Assembly: GCA_026988525.1 (NCBI GenBank)
Contig: JALSLC010000016.1
Location: forward strand, 1 to 53,405
Length of the DNA stretch: 53,405 nt
Reading direction: 5' to 3'
From: Archaeoglobaceae archaeon
GTDB taxonomy: Archaea > Halobacteriota > Archaeoglobi > Archaeoglobales > Archaeoglobaceae
Shown piece by piece: positions 7,912 to 16,546 of the stretch. A program made the translations under genes and the position numbers. The notes beneath the pieces were generated by a model. That model saw nothing but the letters and a program-made list of their open reading frames with translations. It had not been told where the DNA came from and searched no databases. Position 1 is the stretch's first letter; each line of letters starts with the position of its first letter.

Positions 7912-8993
7912 TAATTTTGAAATTACCAGAAGAAATCAGCGAAAGAGCTAAAAGTGTAGGTATCGAATTTGATCCAAATAAAAGAGCTGCAAGTTTTTTA
8001 CAAATAGATCAAGAATCAAACGTTTACAGTTGGATAAACGGTGTAGAAGTTATGAGTATTAAGGAGGCTATCAAAAAGTATGAGTGGGTTAAAGATTATA
8101 TGTGGAAAATAGTTAAAAGTGAAAAAGATAAATATACGAAAATGGCAGCTGAAGATTTTAACGGTTACTTCATAAGAGCCCTACCAAACTCCAAAGTTGA
8201 TGTTCCTGTAGAGGCTTGCCTATATTTAAAAAGGGTTAAAACCCAAAAAGTTTACAACTTAGTAATTGCTGAAGAAGGGTCAGAAATAAACATAATATCC
8301 GGATGTACCTCTCATCCAAGTTCTGTAGGTATGCACATTGGAGTTTCAGAGTTTTTTGTTAAAAAAGGTGCCAAACTAACTTTTACAATGATACACAACT
8401 GGGAACCAAACGTAGAAGTTAGGCCAAGAAGTGGTGTAGTAGTAGATGAAGGAGGAGTTTTTGTTAGTAATTACGTTTTACTAAGTCCAGTAAAATATGT
8501 AGAAAGTTATCCAGTTGCCTATCTAAATAAAAAGGCAAGAGCTTCATTTACAAGTATTATAGTTGCTCACGAAGGCTCCACCATAGACTTAGGCAACCAT
8601 GTAATTCTAAAAGAGGAAAGTAGCGCAGATATAGTATCAAGAGCTATTAGTAGAGGTGGAAATGTTATTTCAAGAGGTCGCATTACTGGAGAAGGAAAAA
8701 GATGTAAGGGGCATTTAGAGTGTAGAGGGCTTATGCTTTCAGATGAAGGATCCATACTTGCAATTCCTGAGCTCGAAGCTAAACATCCAGATGTAGATTT
8801 GAGTCACGAAGCAGCCGTAGGAAAAATAGCTGAAGAGGAGATATTCTACCTTATGACGAGAGGTTTAACGAGAGATGAAGCTACTTCAGCTATAATAAGA
8901 GGTTTCTTGGATGTGGAGATTAAGGGACTTCCAGAATTCCTGAAAAAAGAAATTGACAAAGCAATAGAGATGGTGGGAGAAGATCTTATGTAA
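7908..8993 (+). CDS. sufB: Fe-S cluster scaffold SufB/SmsB
   Basis: This 361-residue SufBD-family protein has the beta-helix core and the conserved C-terminal block. That block includes DVDLSHEAAVGKIAEEE, FYLMTRGL and AIIRGFL, and the upstream LECRGLML cysteine. It is shorter than bacterial SufB, as expected of the ancestral archaeal single scaffold that pairs with SufC. The GTG at 7908 overlaps the SufC stop and has GGAGGATAGGG just upstream; a TTG at 7917 is an alternative start. The gene ends 2 bases from the convergent end of the fqo operon, so the two transcription units meet tail to tail. Confidence 0.92.
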   Translation: MIILKLPEEISERAKSVGIEFDPNKRAASFLQIDQESNVYSWINGVEVMSIKEAIKKYEWVKDYMWKIVKSEKDKYTKMAAEDFNGYFIRALPNSKVDVPVEACLYLKRVKTQKVYNLVIAEEGSEINIISGCTSHPSSVGMHIGVSEFFVKKGAKLTFTMIHNWEPNVEVRPRSGVVVDEGGVFVSNYVLLSPVKYVESYPVAYLNKKARASFTSIIVAHEGSTIDLGNHVILKEESSADIVSRAISRGGNVISRGRITGEGKRCKGHLECRGLMLSDEGSILAIPELEAKHPDVDLSHEAAVGKIAEEEIFYLMTRGLTRDEATSAIIRGFLDVEIKGLPEFLKKEIDKAIEMVGEDLM

Positions 8994-8995
8994 AT

Positions 8996-9538
8996 TTAAT
9001 CTTCCACCTCTACAAGTTTTTCTGGAGAGTATTCCTTCTTCAATTCAAGTTTACTACCTCTAATCTCATACTCGACCATGTATTCATCTTCTCTCTCTTC
9101 CTCAGGAACTTCTGGCCCGTTAATTAGTTTCTCCGTTGTTAACAACATCTCCTCCACTCTGCTAAATGCAACATCCATGAAATTTGTAGATTTCCACGCA
9201 CCTTTTGTGCACGTTTCCTCACAGTAGTGGCAAAATATACATTTGGCATAATCTACACAGGGATAGTACTTTCCATTTGGAGCTTTTTTCATGTGAATGG
9301 CGTTAGCAGGACAAACGAAGGTACACTGAAAACAGCTTATACATTTATTAACATCAAGAACAAGCATACCTCTGAAACCCTTAGGTCTCTTTCTTAGCTC
9401 TCTTGGATATTGAATTGTCATCCTACTCGGCTTTATAGCTTCTTTTAAAGCAACACCAAAAGCTTCTAAATGATACTTCACACTTTCAACGAAGTCTGGT
9501 GATGGAGGTTTTATTCTTTTAATTCTCTTATTAACCAT
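8996..9538 (-). CDS. fqoI: F420H2:quinone oxidoreductase subunit I (2x[4Fe-4S] ferredoxin-like)
   Basis: This is a NuoI homologue of about 180 residues. Two [4Fe-4S] motifs are visible: Cys66, Cys69, Cys72, Cys76 followed by Pro, and Cys100, Cys103, Cys106, Cys110 followed by Thr. It carries electrons from the input module to the N2 cluster of subunit B at the membrane. The ATG at 9538 is preferred because it overlaps the fqoH stop as TAATG and has GGGGTGG at proper distance; a GTG at 9547 is in frame. In A. fulgidus (from memory) fqoF, the F420H2-oxidising subunit, follows this gene. Here the operon ends and smsB converges. Confidence 0.93.
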   Translation of the reverse strand: MVNKRIKRIKPPSPDFVESVKYHLEAFGVALKEAIKPSRMTIQYPRELRKRPKGFRGMLVLDVNKCISCFQCTFVCPANAIHMKKAPNGKYYPCVDYAKCIFCHYCEETCTKGAWKSTNFMDVAFSRVEEMLLTTEKLINGPEVPEEEREDEYMVEYEIRGSKLELKKEYSPEKLVEVED

Positions 9539-10686
9539 TATAACCACCCCATCACATTTACAGCTCCAAGACCAAGTCCAGTTATCAATGCTACCATAGC
9601 CAAAGCCATCAATTTACTCCACCCTATTTTTAGTGCTTGATCAAGCCTATATCTGGCATAAAATGTTCTAAAGAACACAAATATCATCATAAGCCCTATT
9701 GTTTTGAGGAATAACCATAAAGCCGGAGATAGATCACCAAGCGGAGGTATAAATGGCCCATTCCAACCTCCAAGAAACAGTATGCTAAAAAGCATACAGA
9801 GTAAGTACAGTTTCTCGTATGCGAGAGTCATAACTACTCCAAATATTATACCTGTATATTCTATGAATGGTCCAAACACAACTTCTTGGTCAGCTTCAGG
9901 TATTTCAAATGGAAAACGAGATGTAGCCATTGCTATTGCTACAAAGAATGCAAGAGCTGCAAATGGATTTAACAGTATTCCCGGAATTGTACTTTGCTCT
10001 TTTACGATTTCTATTGCATTTGCACTACCATATATAATCACCATTGACATTGCAGCTATCATCAGAACGATTTCATACGAAAAGTACATCATAGCTTCTC
10101 TAAGAGAACCTACGTAGGCATATTTACTGTTAGATGCCCATCCTATTGCCACTATAATCATTGGAATTAAAGAAATTAGAGCTATAGCCACTAATATGGA
10201 ATAGGGTGTGTTTATTGCATAGATAGTTCCAGCTGGTATCACAAGTATGGGTAATAGCACAGGCAGAAAAGTTATCAGTGGAAATTGCAAGAAGTAGGGC
10301 TTATGAGCCTCTCTATGAACTATTACTTCTTGGAAGAAGTACCTCATACCATCAGCCATAGGCTGAATTATACCGCCAACATTCCTCGAAACTTCAAGAG
10401 GTCCGTAACGCCACTGAACTCTTGCAGTAACCTTTCTTTCGAACCAAATTATAAACAAAATTGCTATCAATATACAAACTAATCCGGGAGCAAATAAAAC
10501 GGCAAAGAATGGTTTCCAGAATATTAAAGCCACAATCAAGTTTAAAATAGGTATTTTTGCAAATAAGCTCGTTAAAGGTGGTATGTACGCTATTTTGTTT
10601 GCAGTATGATATAACACTACTTTCCTTGTTATTAGAGGTATTCCAACTGAATTTTGTCTGAACATTTCAAGCAAATAAGATAGCAT
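9538..10686 (-). CDS. fqoH: F420H2:quinone oxidoreductase subunit H
   Basis: This NuoH-type membrane subunit has about eight helices and forms the quinone cavity at the junction with the peripheral arm. Conserved loops include WFERKVTARVQWRYGP near residue 80 and FPFEIPEADQEVVFGPFIEYTG, whose acidic residues belong to the proton/quinone coupling path. The frame is open to 10737, but the ATG at 10686 is preceded by GGTGAGGTG six bases away and lies just after the fqoD stop, so I take it as the start (about 382 residues). Confidence 0.93.
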   Translation of the reverse strand: MLSYLLEMFRQNSVGIPLITRKVVLYHTANKIAYIPPLTSLFAKIPILNLIVALIFWKPFFAVLFAPGLVCILIAILFIIWFERKVTARVQWRYGPLEVSRNVGGIIQPMADGMRYFFQEVIVHREAHKPYFLQFPLITFLPVLLPILVIPAGTIYAINTPYSILVAIALISLIPMIIVAIGWASNSKYAYVGSLREAMMYFSYEIVLMIAAMSMVIIYGSANAIEIVKEQSTIPGILLNPFAALAFFVAIAMATSRFPFEIPEADQEVVFGPFIEYTGIIFGVVMTLAYEKLYLLCMLFSILFLGGWNGPFIPPLGDLSPALWLFLKTIGLMMIFVFFRTFYARYRLDQALKIGWSKLMALAMVALITGLGLGAVNVMGWL

Positions 10687-10696
10687 ACTCAACACC

Positions 10697-11938
10697 TCAC
10701 CTATCCGCTTCTGGAGGGAAGTATCCAAAACTACCATATACAGCCTGTAAATCGGCTAATCTACAACCTTTAAGAGACTCCATAAAGCCTTTAAGATAGT
10801 ACCATCCGGGAGTTACAACCCTAAGTCTGTAGGGAGCATTAGATTTGCCATCACTAACAATTGTATAAAGAAGCGTACCTCTTGAAGCCTCAGTAAGAGT
10901 CGTGAACTCTCCAGCTGGCAGAGTTAACCTTCCAAACGTTCTAAAGAATGTACCTTTGACTGAATCGAGCATTTTTCCCTTAGTATCTACAGCTATTTTT
11001 CCTTCTGGCATATCTTTAAGTGCTTTTACACACTGCCTAACTATTCCTATGCTCTGCTGAATTTCATTAACTCTAACGAGGAATCGTGAATATGAATCTC
11101 CATCATCTGCAACTATTACATCCCACGTAAGTTCATCGTAAGCATCATACGGTTCAACCGCTCTAACATCGTATTCAACACCACTTGCTCTCAAAAAAGG
11201 ACCTACAACACCATACTTTATAGCTTCCTTCCTACTCAAAACACCCACATCTTTCATTCTTGCTATAGTAACAGGGTTTCTTATGAAAACTTTTTCAAAA
11301 TCCTTACTTTTTTGTTGTATGTACGTCATGGCATCTGAAATAAAGTTTAAAGTTCCCCTATCTACATCCCTTCTAACACCACCTGGGACTACATAAGATG
11401 CTGTTATCCTAGCCCCACTAACTCTCATTAAAATCTCGCATGTCAGTTCTCTAAGGGCAAACGGCCACATAAATCCAGTAGTGTGTCCAAGAAAGACAGA
11501 GAGAATTCCAGCATCGTAAAGATGTGTACCAATTCTGCACACTTCTGCAAGCATAGTCCTTATGTACTTCGCCCTTTCAGGCACTTCAATATCCAAAGCT
11601 TTTTCTATAGCCCTTACATACCCCAAGCTCATGTTTATACAATCCATTATTGCAGGTCTCTCCACTAAGGGTATGTTTTGAATGTATAGTTTATTTTCAG
11701 CAAGCTTTTCAACCCCTCTATGAACAAAGCCCGGATCCGGTATAACTTCTCTAATTACATCTCCATGAACTCTAACTATTAATCTCATGTGACCGCTTCC
11801 ACCATGTTGCGGTCCTACGAACAAAACGAGTTCATCACCTTCTTTCGATTTTTCTTCAAGCCAAGGTGGTACAGGTAAGTATAAACTTTCTATTTCTGCA
11901 GGAGGTTTAACTGGAACCGGAATAGAATATTCATCCAT
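10697..11938 (-). CDS. fqoD: F420H2:quinone oxidoreductase subunit D (49-kDa type)
   Basis: This 413-residue NuoD homologue is related to the [NiFe]-hydrogenase large subunit but lacks the Ni-ligating cysteines. It has the N-terminal GPQHGGSGHMRL motif, DPGFVHRGVEKL near residue 75 and the C-terminal YGSFGYFPPEADR. It lines the quinone-binding site next to subunit B. The ATG at 11938 follows the fqoBC stop by a few bases with GAGAGGTGA upstream; the codon before it is a GTG that could also serve. Confidence 0.93.
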   Translation of the reverse strand: MDEYSIPVPVKPPAEIESLYLPVPPWLEEKSKEGDELVLFVGPQHGGSGHMRLIVRVHGDVIREVIPDPGFVHRGVEKLAENKLYIQNIPLVERPAIMDCINMSLGYVRAIEKALDIEVPERAKYIRTMLAEVCRIGTHLYDAGILSVFLGHTTGFMWPFALRELTCEILMRVSGARITASYVVPGGVRRDVDRGTLNFISDAMTYIQQKSKDFEKVFIRNPVTIARMKDVGVLSRKEAIKYGVVGPFLRASGVEYDVRAVEPYDAYDELTWDVIVADDGDSYSRFLVRVNEIQQSIGIVRQCVKALKDMPEGKIAVDTKGKMLDSVKGTFFRTFGRLTLPAGEFTTLTEASRGTLLYTIVSDGKSNAPYRLRVVTPGWYYLKGFMESLKGCRLADLQAVYGSFGYFPPEADR

Positions 11939-11944
11939 CACAAC

Positions 11945-13027
11945 TCACCTCTCAAGAACGTAACTCGGCTCTTCAAGTTTGAAATCCTTTCTTAAAGGTG
12001 TTTCAACTTCAGGAGCTAACAAAAACTTATTACCCATCCAGGGATTTCCTTCAAACCACACTCCAAAGAAGTCGTGCATTTCTCTCTCCTGATAATCGAT
12101 TGAGGGCCAAAATCTAATTAAACTCGGTATTCTTGGTTTATCTCTCGGAATTTCAACTGAAAAAGTGACTATTACAGGCATAAGTTCTTCAACACTGTAA
12201 CTTGAAACGGAACATTCAACTACAAACTTGTTTTCATGTGGTAAGTCTATAACATTCAGAGATTTGACATGGTCGAATCCTTCACTTTCAAGCAACTCAG
12301 CTACTTTTTCATAGAATTTCGATTCCGTTTTGATGTATATTCTATTGATGTCAATTGCAAAAATTTCTGCAAAAGGCATTTTATTCTTTAATTCTTCAAT
12401 TAGCTTTTTACCAAACTCCCATTCGACCTCCTTAGGCTCTATTTTTATTTCTGGTTTTTCGGCTATCTTCAAAGGTGGCTTAGGTGGTTTTCTCTCCTTA
12501 CCTACTTCAGTTCCAAGCAATTTTGCAAGATCAGTTTCTCTAAACTTAGCTGTAGTTTTTGCTTCTCCACTTTCTATTTTCTTTTGAAGTGCTCTTATAG
12601 CAGAAATTAATCCTTCAGGTGTTGGAGGACATCCGGGAACAAAGTAATCTATTGGTATTATTTTCCAAGGCCTAGTTATATGATAGCTATTCCAGAATAG
12701 GCCGCCCTCAATACCACAAGCTCCAATTAATATAACAAACTTTGGATCGGGCATTTGTTCCCACGTTATACGAAGTGCTCTTGCCATCTTTTTTGTGATT
12801 GTTCCTTCAACGATTATCAAGTTCGTTTGTCTCATCATTCCAAAGTTTAAACTACCCCACCTCTCCGCATCATATCCACTTGCATAAGCGTGAGCTAATT
12901 CCACACCACAGCAAGACGTGACCAGGTGAACAGCCCACAAGCTCCATTTAGCCCCCCACTTTTTTATTGGGGCTATTAAACCACTACTGAGAAACTCAAT
13001 ATTTTCAGCGTTTACATCTTTTTTCAC
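11945..13027 (-). CDS. fqoBC: F420H2:quinone oxidoreductase fused subunits B and C
   Basis: The 360-residue protein joins NuoB and NuoC in one chain. Residues 1-165 are NuoB-like, with the N2 [4Fe-4S] ligands Cys39, Cys40, Cys104 and Cys133 (TSCCG, GACG, PGCPP). A charged linker of about 40 residues (Lys/Pro/Glu-rich) leads to a NuoC (30-kDa type) domain with PSIDYQEREMHDFFGVWFEG and a C-terminal LRKDF. The GTG start overlaps the fqoA stop by 4 bases (GTGA). Fusion of B and C is, from memory, also seen in Archaeoglobus Fqo, whereas Methanosarcina Fpo keeps them separate. The whole chain is open with no frameshift. Confidence 0.93.
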   Translation of the reverse strand: MKKDVNAENIEFLSSGLIAPIKKWGAKWSLWAVHLVTSCCGVELAHAYASGYDAERWGSLNFGMMRQTNLIIVEGTITKKMARALRITWEQMPDPKFVILIGACGIEGGLFWNSYHITRPWKIIPIDYFVPGCPPTPEGLISAIRALQKKIESGEAKTTAKFRETDLAKLLGTEVGKERKPPKPPLKIAEKPEIKIEPKEVEWEFGKKLIEELKNKMPFAEIFAIDINRIYIKTESKFYEKVAELLESEGFDHVKSLNVIDLPHENKFVVECSVSSYSVEELMPVIVTFSVEIPRDKPRIPSLIRFWPSIDYQEREMHDFFGVWFEGNPWMGNKFLLAPEVETPLRKDFKLEEPSYVLER

Positions 13028-13389
13028 TCTACCACCTCCAGATAGGCGGATTCACAAGCCATCTTGTAACCAATATAAATAGCTGGAATTAACATAACAA
13101 ATGAAACAGCTATTAGTGGAATAGCTACCCTAAGCGATGAAAAAATGAATAGGAGAACTACAATAGGTTCTATACCGAGGAATAAAAGTAAATATCCAGT
13201 ATATTGCATAGGCAACGTATATTTTGGAGAAAGGTATGGTAAGTTTCCGGACTCAAATCTTTCAGTTTTAACAACAGAGGATTCTCTGCTTGGAGTTAGA
13301 ACCTTAGCGAGTATAACTATAACTGCATCAATGAATATACACAACCCAATTACAATCGCTACAATAACAATGTTACTAAAAACGTCCAT
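13024..13389 (-). CDS. fqoA: F420H2:quinone oxidoreductase subunit A
   Basis: This NuoA-type three-helix membrane subunit has about 121 residues, with the loop ERFESGNLPYLSPKY between helices one and two that marks this family. It lies between fqoN and fqoBC. The ATG at 13389 has GGAGGTG six bases upstream and follows the fqoN stop immediately; an in-frame GTG at 13398 is less likely. Confidence 0.92.
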   Translation of the reverse strand: MDVFSNIVIVAIVIGLCIFIDAVIVILAKVLTPSRESSVVKTERFESGNLPYLSPKYTLPMQYTGYLLLFLGIEPIVVLLFIFSSLRVAIPLIAVSFVMLIPAIYIGYKMACESAYLEVVE

Positions 13390-13390
13390 T

Positions 13391-14635
13391 TCAAACACCT
13401 CCGAAAAATGCTTTTGCTAAACTAACAAACCAGTTTGGAGGTAGTACTGTTATAAGCATGGCTACGCTGGAAATTAATGCAATAGCAGTAACTTTTCCCG
13501 GAAATGTTTCTCCAGCAAGATTTCTGGCGATTCTAAGGTAATAAGGTATAGATATAGCAGAATTTACGATTAGTAAAAATGCCAACCAGATTAAACCAGC
13601 TCCTACAAGAGACGTTAAAATAAAGAATTTTGACCAGAAGCCCATTAAAGGTGGAAGACCTATGAAAGATAGAGCCAAAAGATACATTAAAGGCCTAGAA
13701 CATCCATTGGTTTTTATTGATGCAAAAAATGATGCTTTTCCGAAAGCATTTACAATTAGCTGAAGCAATGCACCAGCAAAAGCCAAGTATAGGTAATTTT
13801 TGGATGTAACTATTGCAAGTGTTGCAATTACATAACCCATGTTAGCAACAGTAGAGTAAGCGAGAATTCTTCCAGTTTCTTTTGCTGTTAATGCACCTAT
13901 GTTACCTGTAAACATTGAGATTACTGCTATAAAAGCAACAAATATTGTCAGCTTACTGAGTTGAGGTAAAGCTGTTAGTAGTATGATTTTGTAAGCTGCT
14001 ACAAATGGGACTATCTTTGTTATTGAGGCTACAACTGATAGGGGTAGTGGATCCGCTGCTGAGAAAACATCGGGGACCCATTCATGCATAGGAGCACATC
14101 CAACTTCCATTCCAAGCCCAAGAATCAGCATTACAAAGCCAAGAGTATAAAGCATAGTATTTCCACTTGAGTTAGAGTATGCAAGGAACAAAGTGCCAAT
14201 TATAAATAGAACTGTTGCCAATACCATGAAGACTATGTACTTCAAAGCTACATCGACGTGTGGTTTTGCCCCATCTGTACTAACAAATACTAAGGCGTAA
14301 GTTGGAACAGATGCTATGACAAAAGCTGCAAGTATAAATGATATATCATTTGTATATGCTATGTATGCAGTTATTAAAGCAATTAAAGCCACTAAGGAGT
14401 AATCTACACCGCTTATTTGGTTCTCTCTAATACTCATGCTAAACACAGTCAAAATACCTATTGCAACTACGAGTAAAACGTACGGAAATAGCTGAGTAGT
14501 AATAGATGACACAAGAACGATAATCAAAGCTAAAATACTCGCTGCTAAGGATAATCTAAGATCTTTTAAAGAGCACACTGCCCCAAATACTATCAAAATT
14601 AAAGACACCAATGCAGATAGCAACAATACCATCAT
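13391..14635 (-). CDS. fqoN: F420H2:quinone oxidoreductase subunit N (antiporter-like)
   Basis: This 414-residue, highly hydrophobic Mrp/NuoN-type subunit has about 13-14 membrane helices. The proton-antiporter core is recognisable in MHEWVPDVFSAADPLPLSVVASITKIVPF (about residues 178-205) and in the GNIGAL and STVANMGYVIATLA stretches. It is one of three proton-pumping antiporter-like subunits with M and L. Its ATG follows the fqoL stop directly (TAA-ATG) with GGGGTGG upstream. Confidence 0.93.
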   Translation of the reverse strand: MMVLLLSALVSLILIVFGAVCSLKDLRLSLAASILALIIVLVSSITTQLFPYVLLVVAIGILTVFSMSIRENQISGVDYSLVALIALITAYIAYTNDISFILAAFVIASVPTYALVFVSTDGAKPHVDVALKYIVFMVLATVLFIIGTLFLAYSNSSGNTMLYTLGFVMLILGLGMEVGCAPMHEWVPDVFSAADPLPLSVVASITKIVPFVAAYKIILLTALPQLSKLTIFVAFIAVISMFTGNIGALTAKETGRILAYSTVANMGYVIATLAIVTSKNYLYLAFAGALLQLIVNAFGKASFFASIKTNGCSRPLMYLLALSFIGLPPLMGFWSKFFILTSLVGAGLIWLAFLLIVNSAISIPYYLRIARNLAGETFPGKVTAIALISSVAMLITVLPPNWFVSLAKAFFGGV

Positions 14636-16546
14636 TTACAACCACCCCATCATTGAAACGAATATTGTAAGCATAACAAACGCAAGAGCTATTTTCATGT
14701 AAACTCTTAAGTATCCTACTTGTATAGATCTAATACGCCTTGAGATCGATAGCATGAAGTCTGGTAGTCCAAAGTGACAGAACCAGTCTATTGCTTTGTG
14801 GGTGTATTCAATCAACTTAGATATTGCCCAGCCAATTGAAGGAACTATAAAATCATTTAGGGCGGGTAAATACATTCTATCCCCGAGAAACGTTCCGATT
14901 GGAGATAAAACACTTATTCTTGGAACTACTAAGGCAAAGAGGTACGTTGCGGTAACACCAAGTCCAACCATAAGGGAATCTTTTTCTAAACCGAATTCGA
15001 GTAAATGTTTTTCAACTAAGGGATCAGTTCCACTTAGTATTTTGTACAAAAGCAGAAAGACCATGGAAACTACACATGCATATGCAAAAGGCATTAATCT
15101 TTCCTCATGTAAATGCAAACTTGAACATTTGCATCCTTTCCAGAAGTTTAGGCTAAGGAATTTGGCTAAGAATGCTGAGTAGAGTAAGGAAGTCAGTATC
15201 AACAGATATAGAGGCGTACTACCAACCATTTCAACAAGATGATGCATAACTCCATCCATTCCAGCTTTAACCCAGTATGCTGTTAGAGGTGGCAATCCAC
15301 CAAGAGCAACTGTCGCAATTATTGTGGCCACAAGACCTGTCTTCATTTTCTTGGCTAAGCTTAAATCACCACAACAAAATCTGGTGTGAGTTGCATGTAT
15401 AAGATGTCCTGCTACAAGGAAGAGTGTAGCTTTTGCAAATGCATGAGTTAGTAGATACCAGAAAGCAATTACTAAAGCTAACTTTCCAAACCAATAAGAC
15501 GCTGCAGCACAACCAAACATTAAACCTAAGCTAGACATAGTGGAAGCTGCTAATAGAACTTTTCTCTCTAAGCAACCTATCGCAACCAATGCTCCGTAGA
15601 ATGCTGAAATTAGTCCAAGAAGCATAACAAAGAAGTACAAAACAGCTACTCCCGGAACTGAGTGTAAAGCCCACGGATGAATATACCAACTCATCCTTAT
15701 GAATAGGTAAGTTCCAGCAGCTACCATGGTAGCTGAGTGAAGGAGAGCACTAACAGTTGTTGGACCAGTCATAGCAGTCATAAGCCACTCACTAAATGGC
15801 AGTTGAGCCGATTTCGTAAAGGGACCCATTAAGAAGCAAAGCATTAAAAACACTGTTCCAGCAGCACCAATCTTAGAGAAAAGCATACCCCAGTGAATCT
15901 GAGATATGTTAAGATTGCCAGTTAAAGCATATATAGCTGCTACTGCAAAAAACATTGGCATATCTCCCACTCTTATCGTTGATATGGCTCTCCATCCACC
16001 ATAGCTTGGCGGCCAATACATCTTTAAAGGACCTATTTTTCTCCCAATTATACCTACGTATGCTAACTCATCGTCATCTCTAAACCAGTGACCTATCAGT
16101 CCCCAAGATGCTAAACCGAGACCTTCCCATCCAATTAAGAGCATCAAAAGGTTGTCACTATATACGACAAGTAACATTGAAGCGGTAAACATGTTAAAAA
16201 AGAACCAGTACCATCCAAGCCTATAATCGTGTTTCATGTACTCTAAACCGTAAATACCGATCATAAAAGCTATAAAAGCAGTTAAAGCACCCATGTATTT
16301 ACTAAGATAGTCAAATATGAAGACGAAGTTTATGTTGTATTCAGGCAACCAAGGTATTGTATATGTTCCATCGGGATATTTTAGAAGGATATGAATTGCA
16401 ATTACAAATGAGATGAACAACCCAAACACAGATAGTAAAGGTAATTTTCTTGCTCTTTCACTGCCCGGTTCTTTTACCCAGAAGAACGCTATTGGTAAAC
16501 TACAAAGTACGGGAGAAATAAATAGAAAAATTAGCTCCCAATTCAT
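14636..16546 (-). CDS. fqoL: F420H2:quinone oxidoreductase subunit L (antiporter-like)
   Basis: This 636-residue NuoL homologue has about 16 membrane helices. Antiporter-core motifs include MLLIGWEGLGLASWGLIGHWF near residue 135, AQLPFSEWLMTAMTGPTTVSALLHSATMVAAG around 250-280 and LTHAFAKATLFL near 375. It is the distal proton-pumping subunit, whose C-terminal lateral helix spans the membrane arm. The ATG overlaps the fqoM stop (ATGA). Confidence 0.94.
   Translation of the reverse strand: MNWELIFLFISPVLCSLPIAFFWVKEPGSERARKLPLLSVFGLFISFVIAIHILLKYPDGTYTIPWLPEYNINFVFIFDYLSKYMGALTAFIAFMIGIYGLEYMKHDYRLGWYWFFFNMFTASMLLVVYSDNLLMLLIGWEGLGLASWGLIGHWFRDDDELAYVGIIGRKIGPLKMYWPPSYGGWRAISTIRVGDMPMFFAVAAIYALTGNLNISQIHWGMLFSKIGAAGTVFLMLCFLMGPFTKSAQLPFSEWLMTAMTGPTTVSALLHSATMVAAGTYLFIRMSWYIHPWALHSVPGVAVLYFFVMLLGLISAFYGALVAIGCLERKVLLAASTMSSLGLMFGCAAASYWFGKLALVIAFWYLLTHAFAKATLFLVAGHLIHATHTRFCCGDLSLAKKMKTGLVATIIATVALGGLPPLTAYWVKAGMDGVMHHLVEMVGSTPLYLLILTSLLYSAFLAKFLSLNFWKGCKCSSLHLHEERLMPFAYACVVSMVFLLLYKILSGTDPLVEKHLLEFGLEKDSLMVGLGVTATYLFALVVPRISVLSPIGTFLGDRMYLPALNDFIVPSIGWAISKLIEYTHKAIDWFCHFGLPDFMLSISRRIRSIQVGYLRVYMKIALAFVMLTIFVSMMGWL

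Noticed and set aside
7144-8993. SufC as an ordinary ABC transporter ATPase
   Set aside because: The signature FSGGEVKRSE and the adjacent SufB-like scaffold are specific to Fe-S assembly; no permease is adjacent.
9704-10117. Plus-strand ORF of 137 codons opposite fqoH
   Set aside because: It is antisense to a clearly conserved membrane subunit, has no recognisable motif and no promoter or ribosome binding site. It arises from codon bias of hydrophobic genes.
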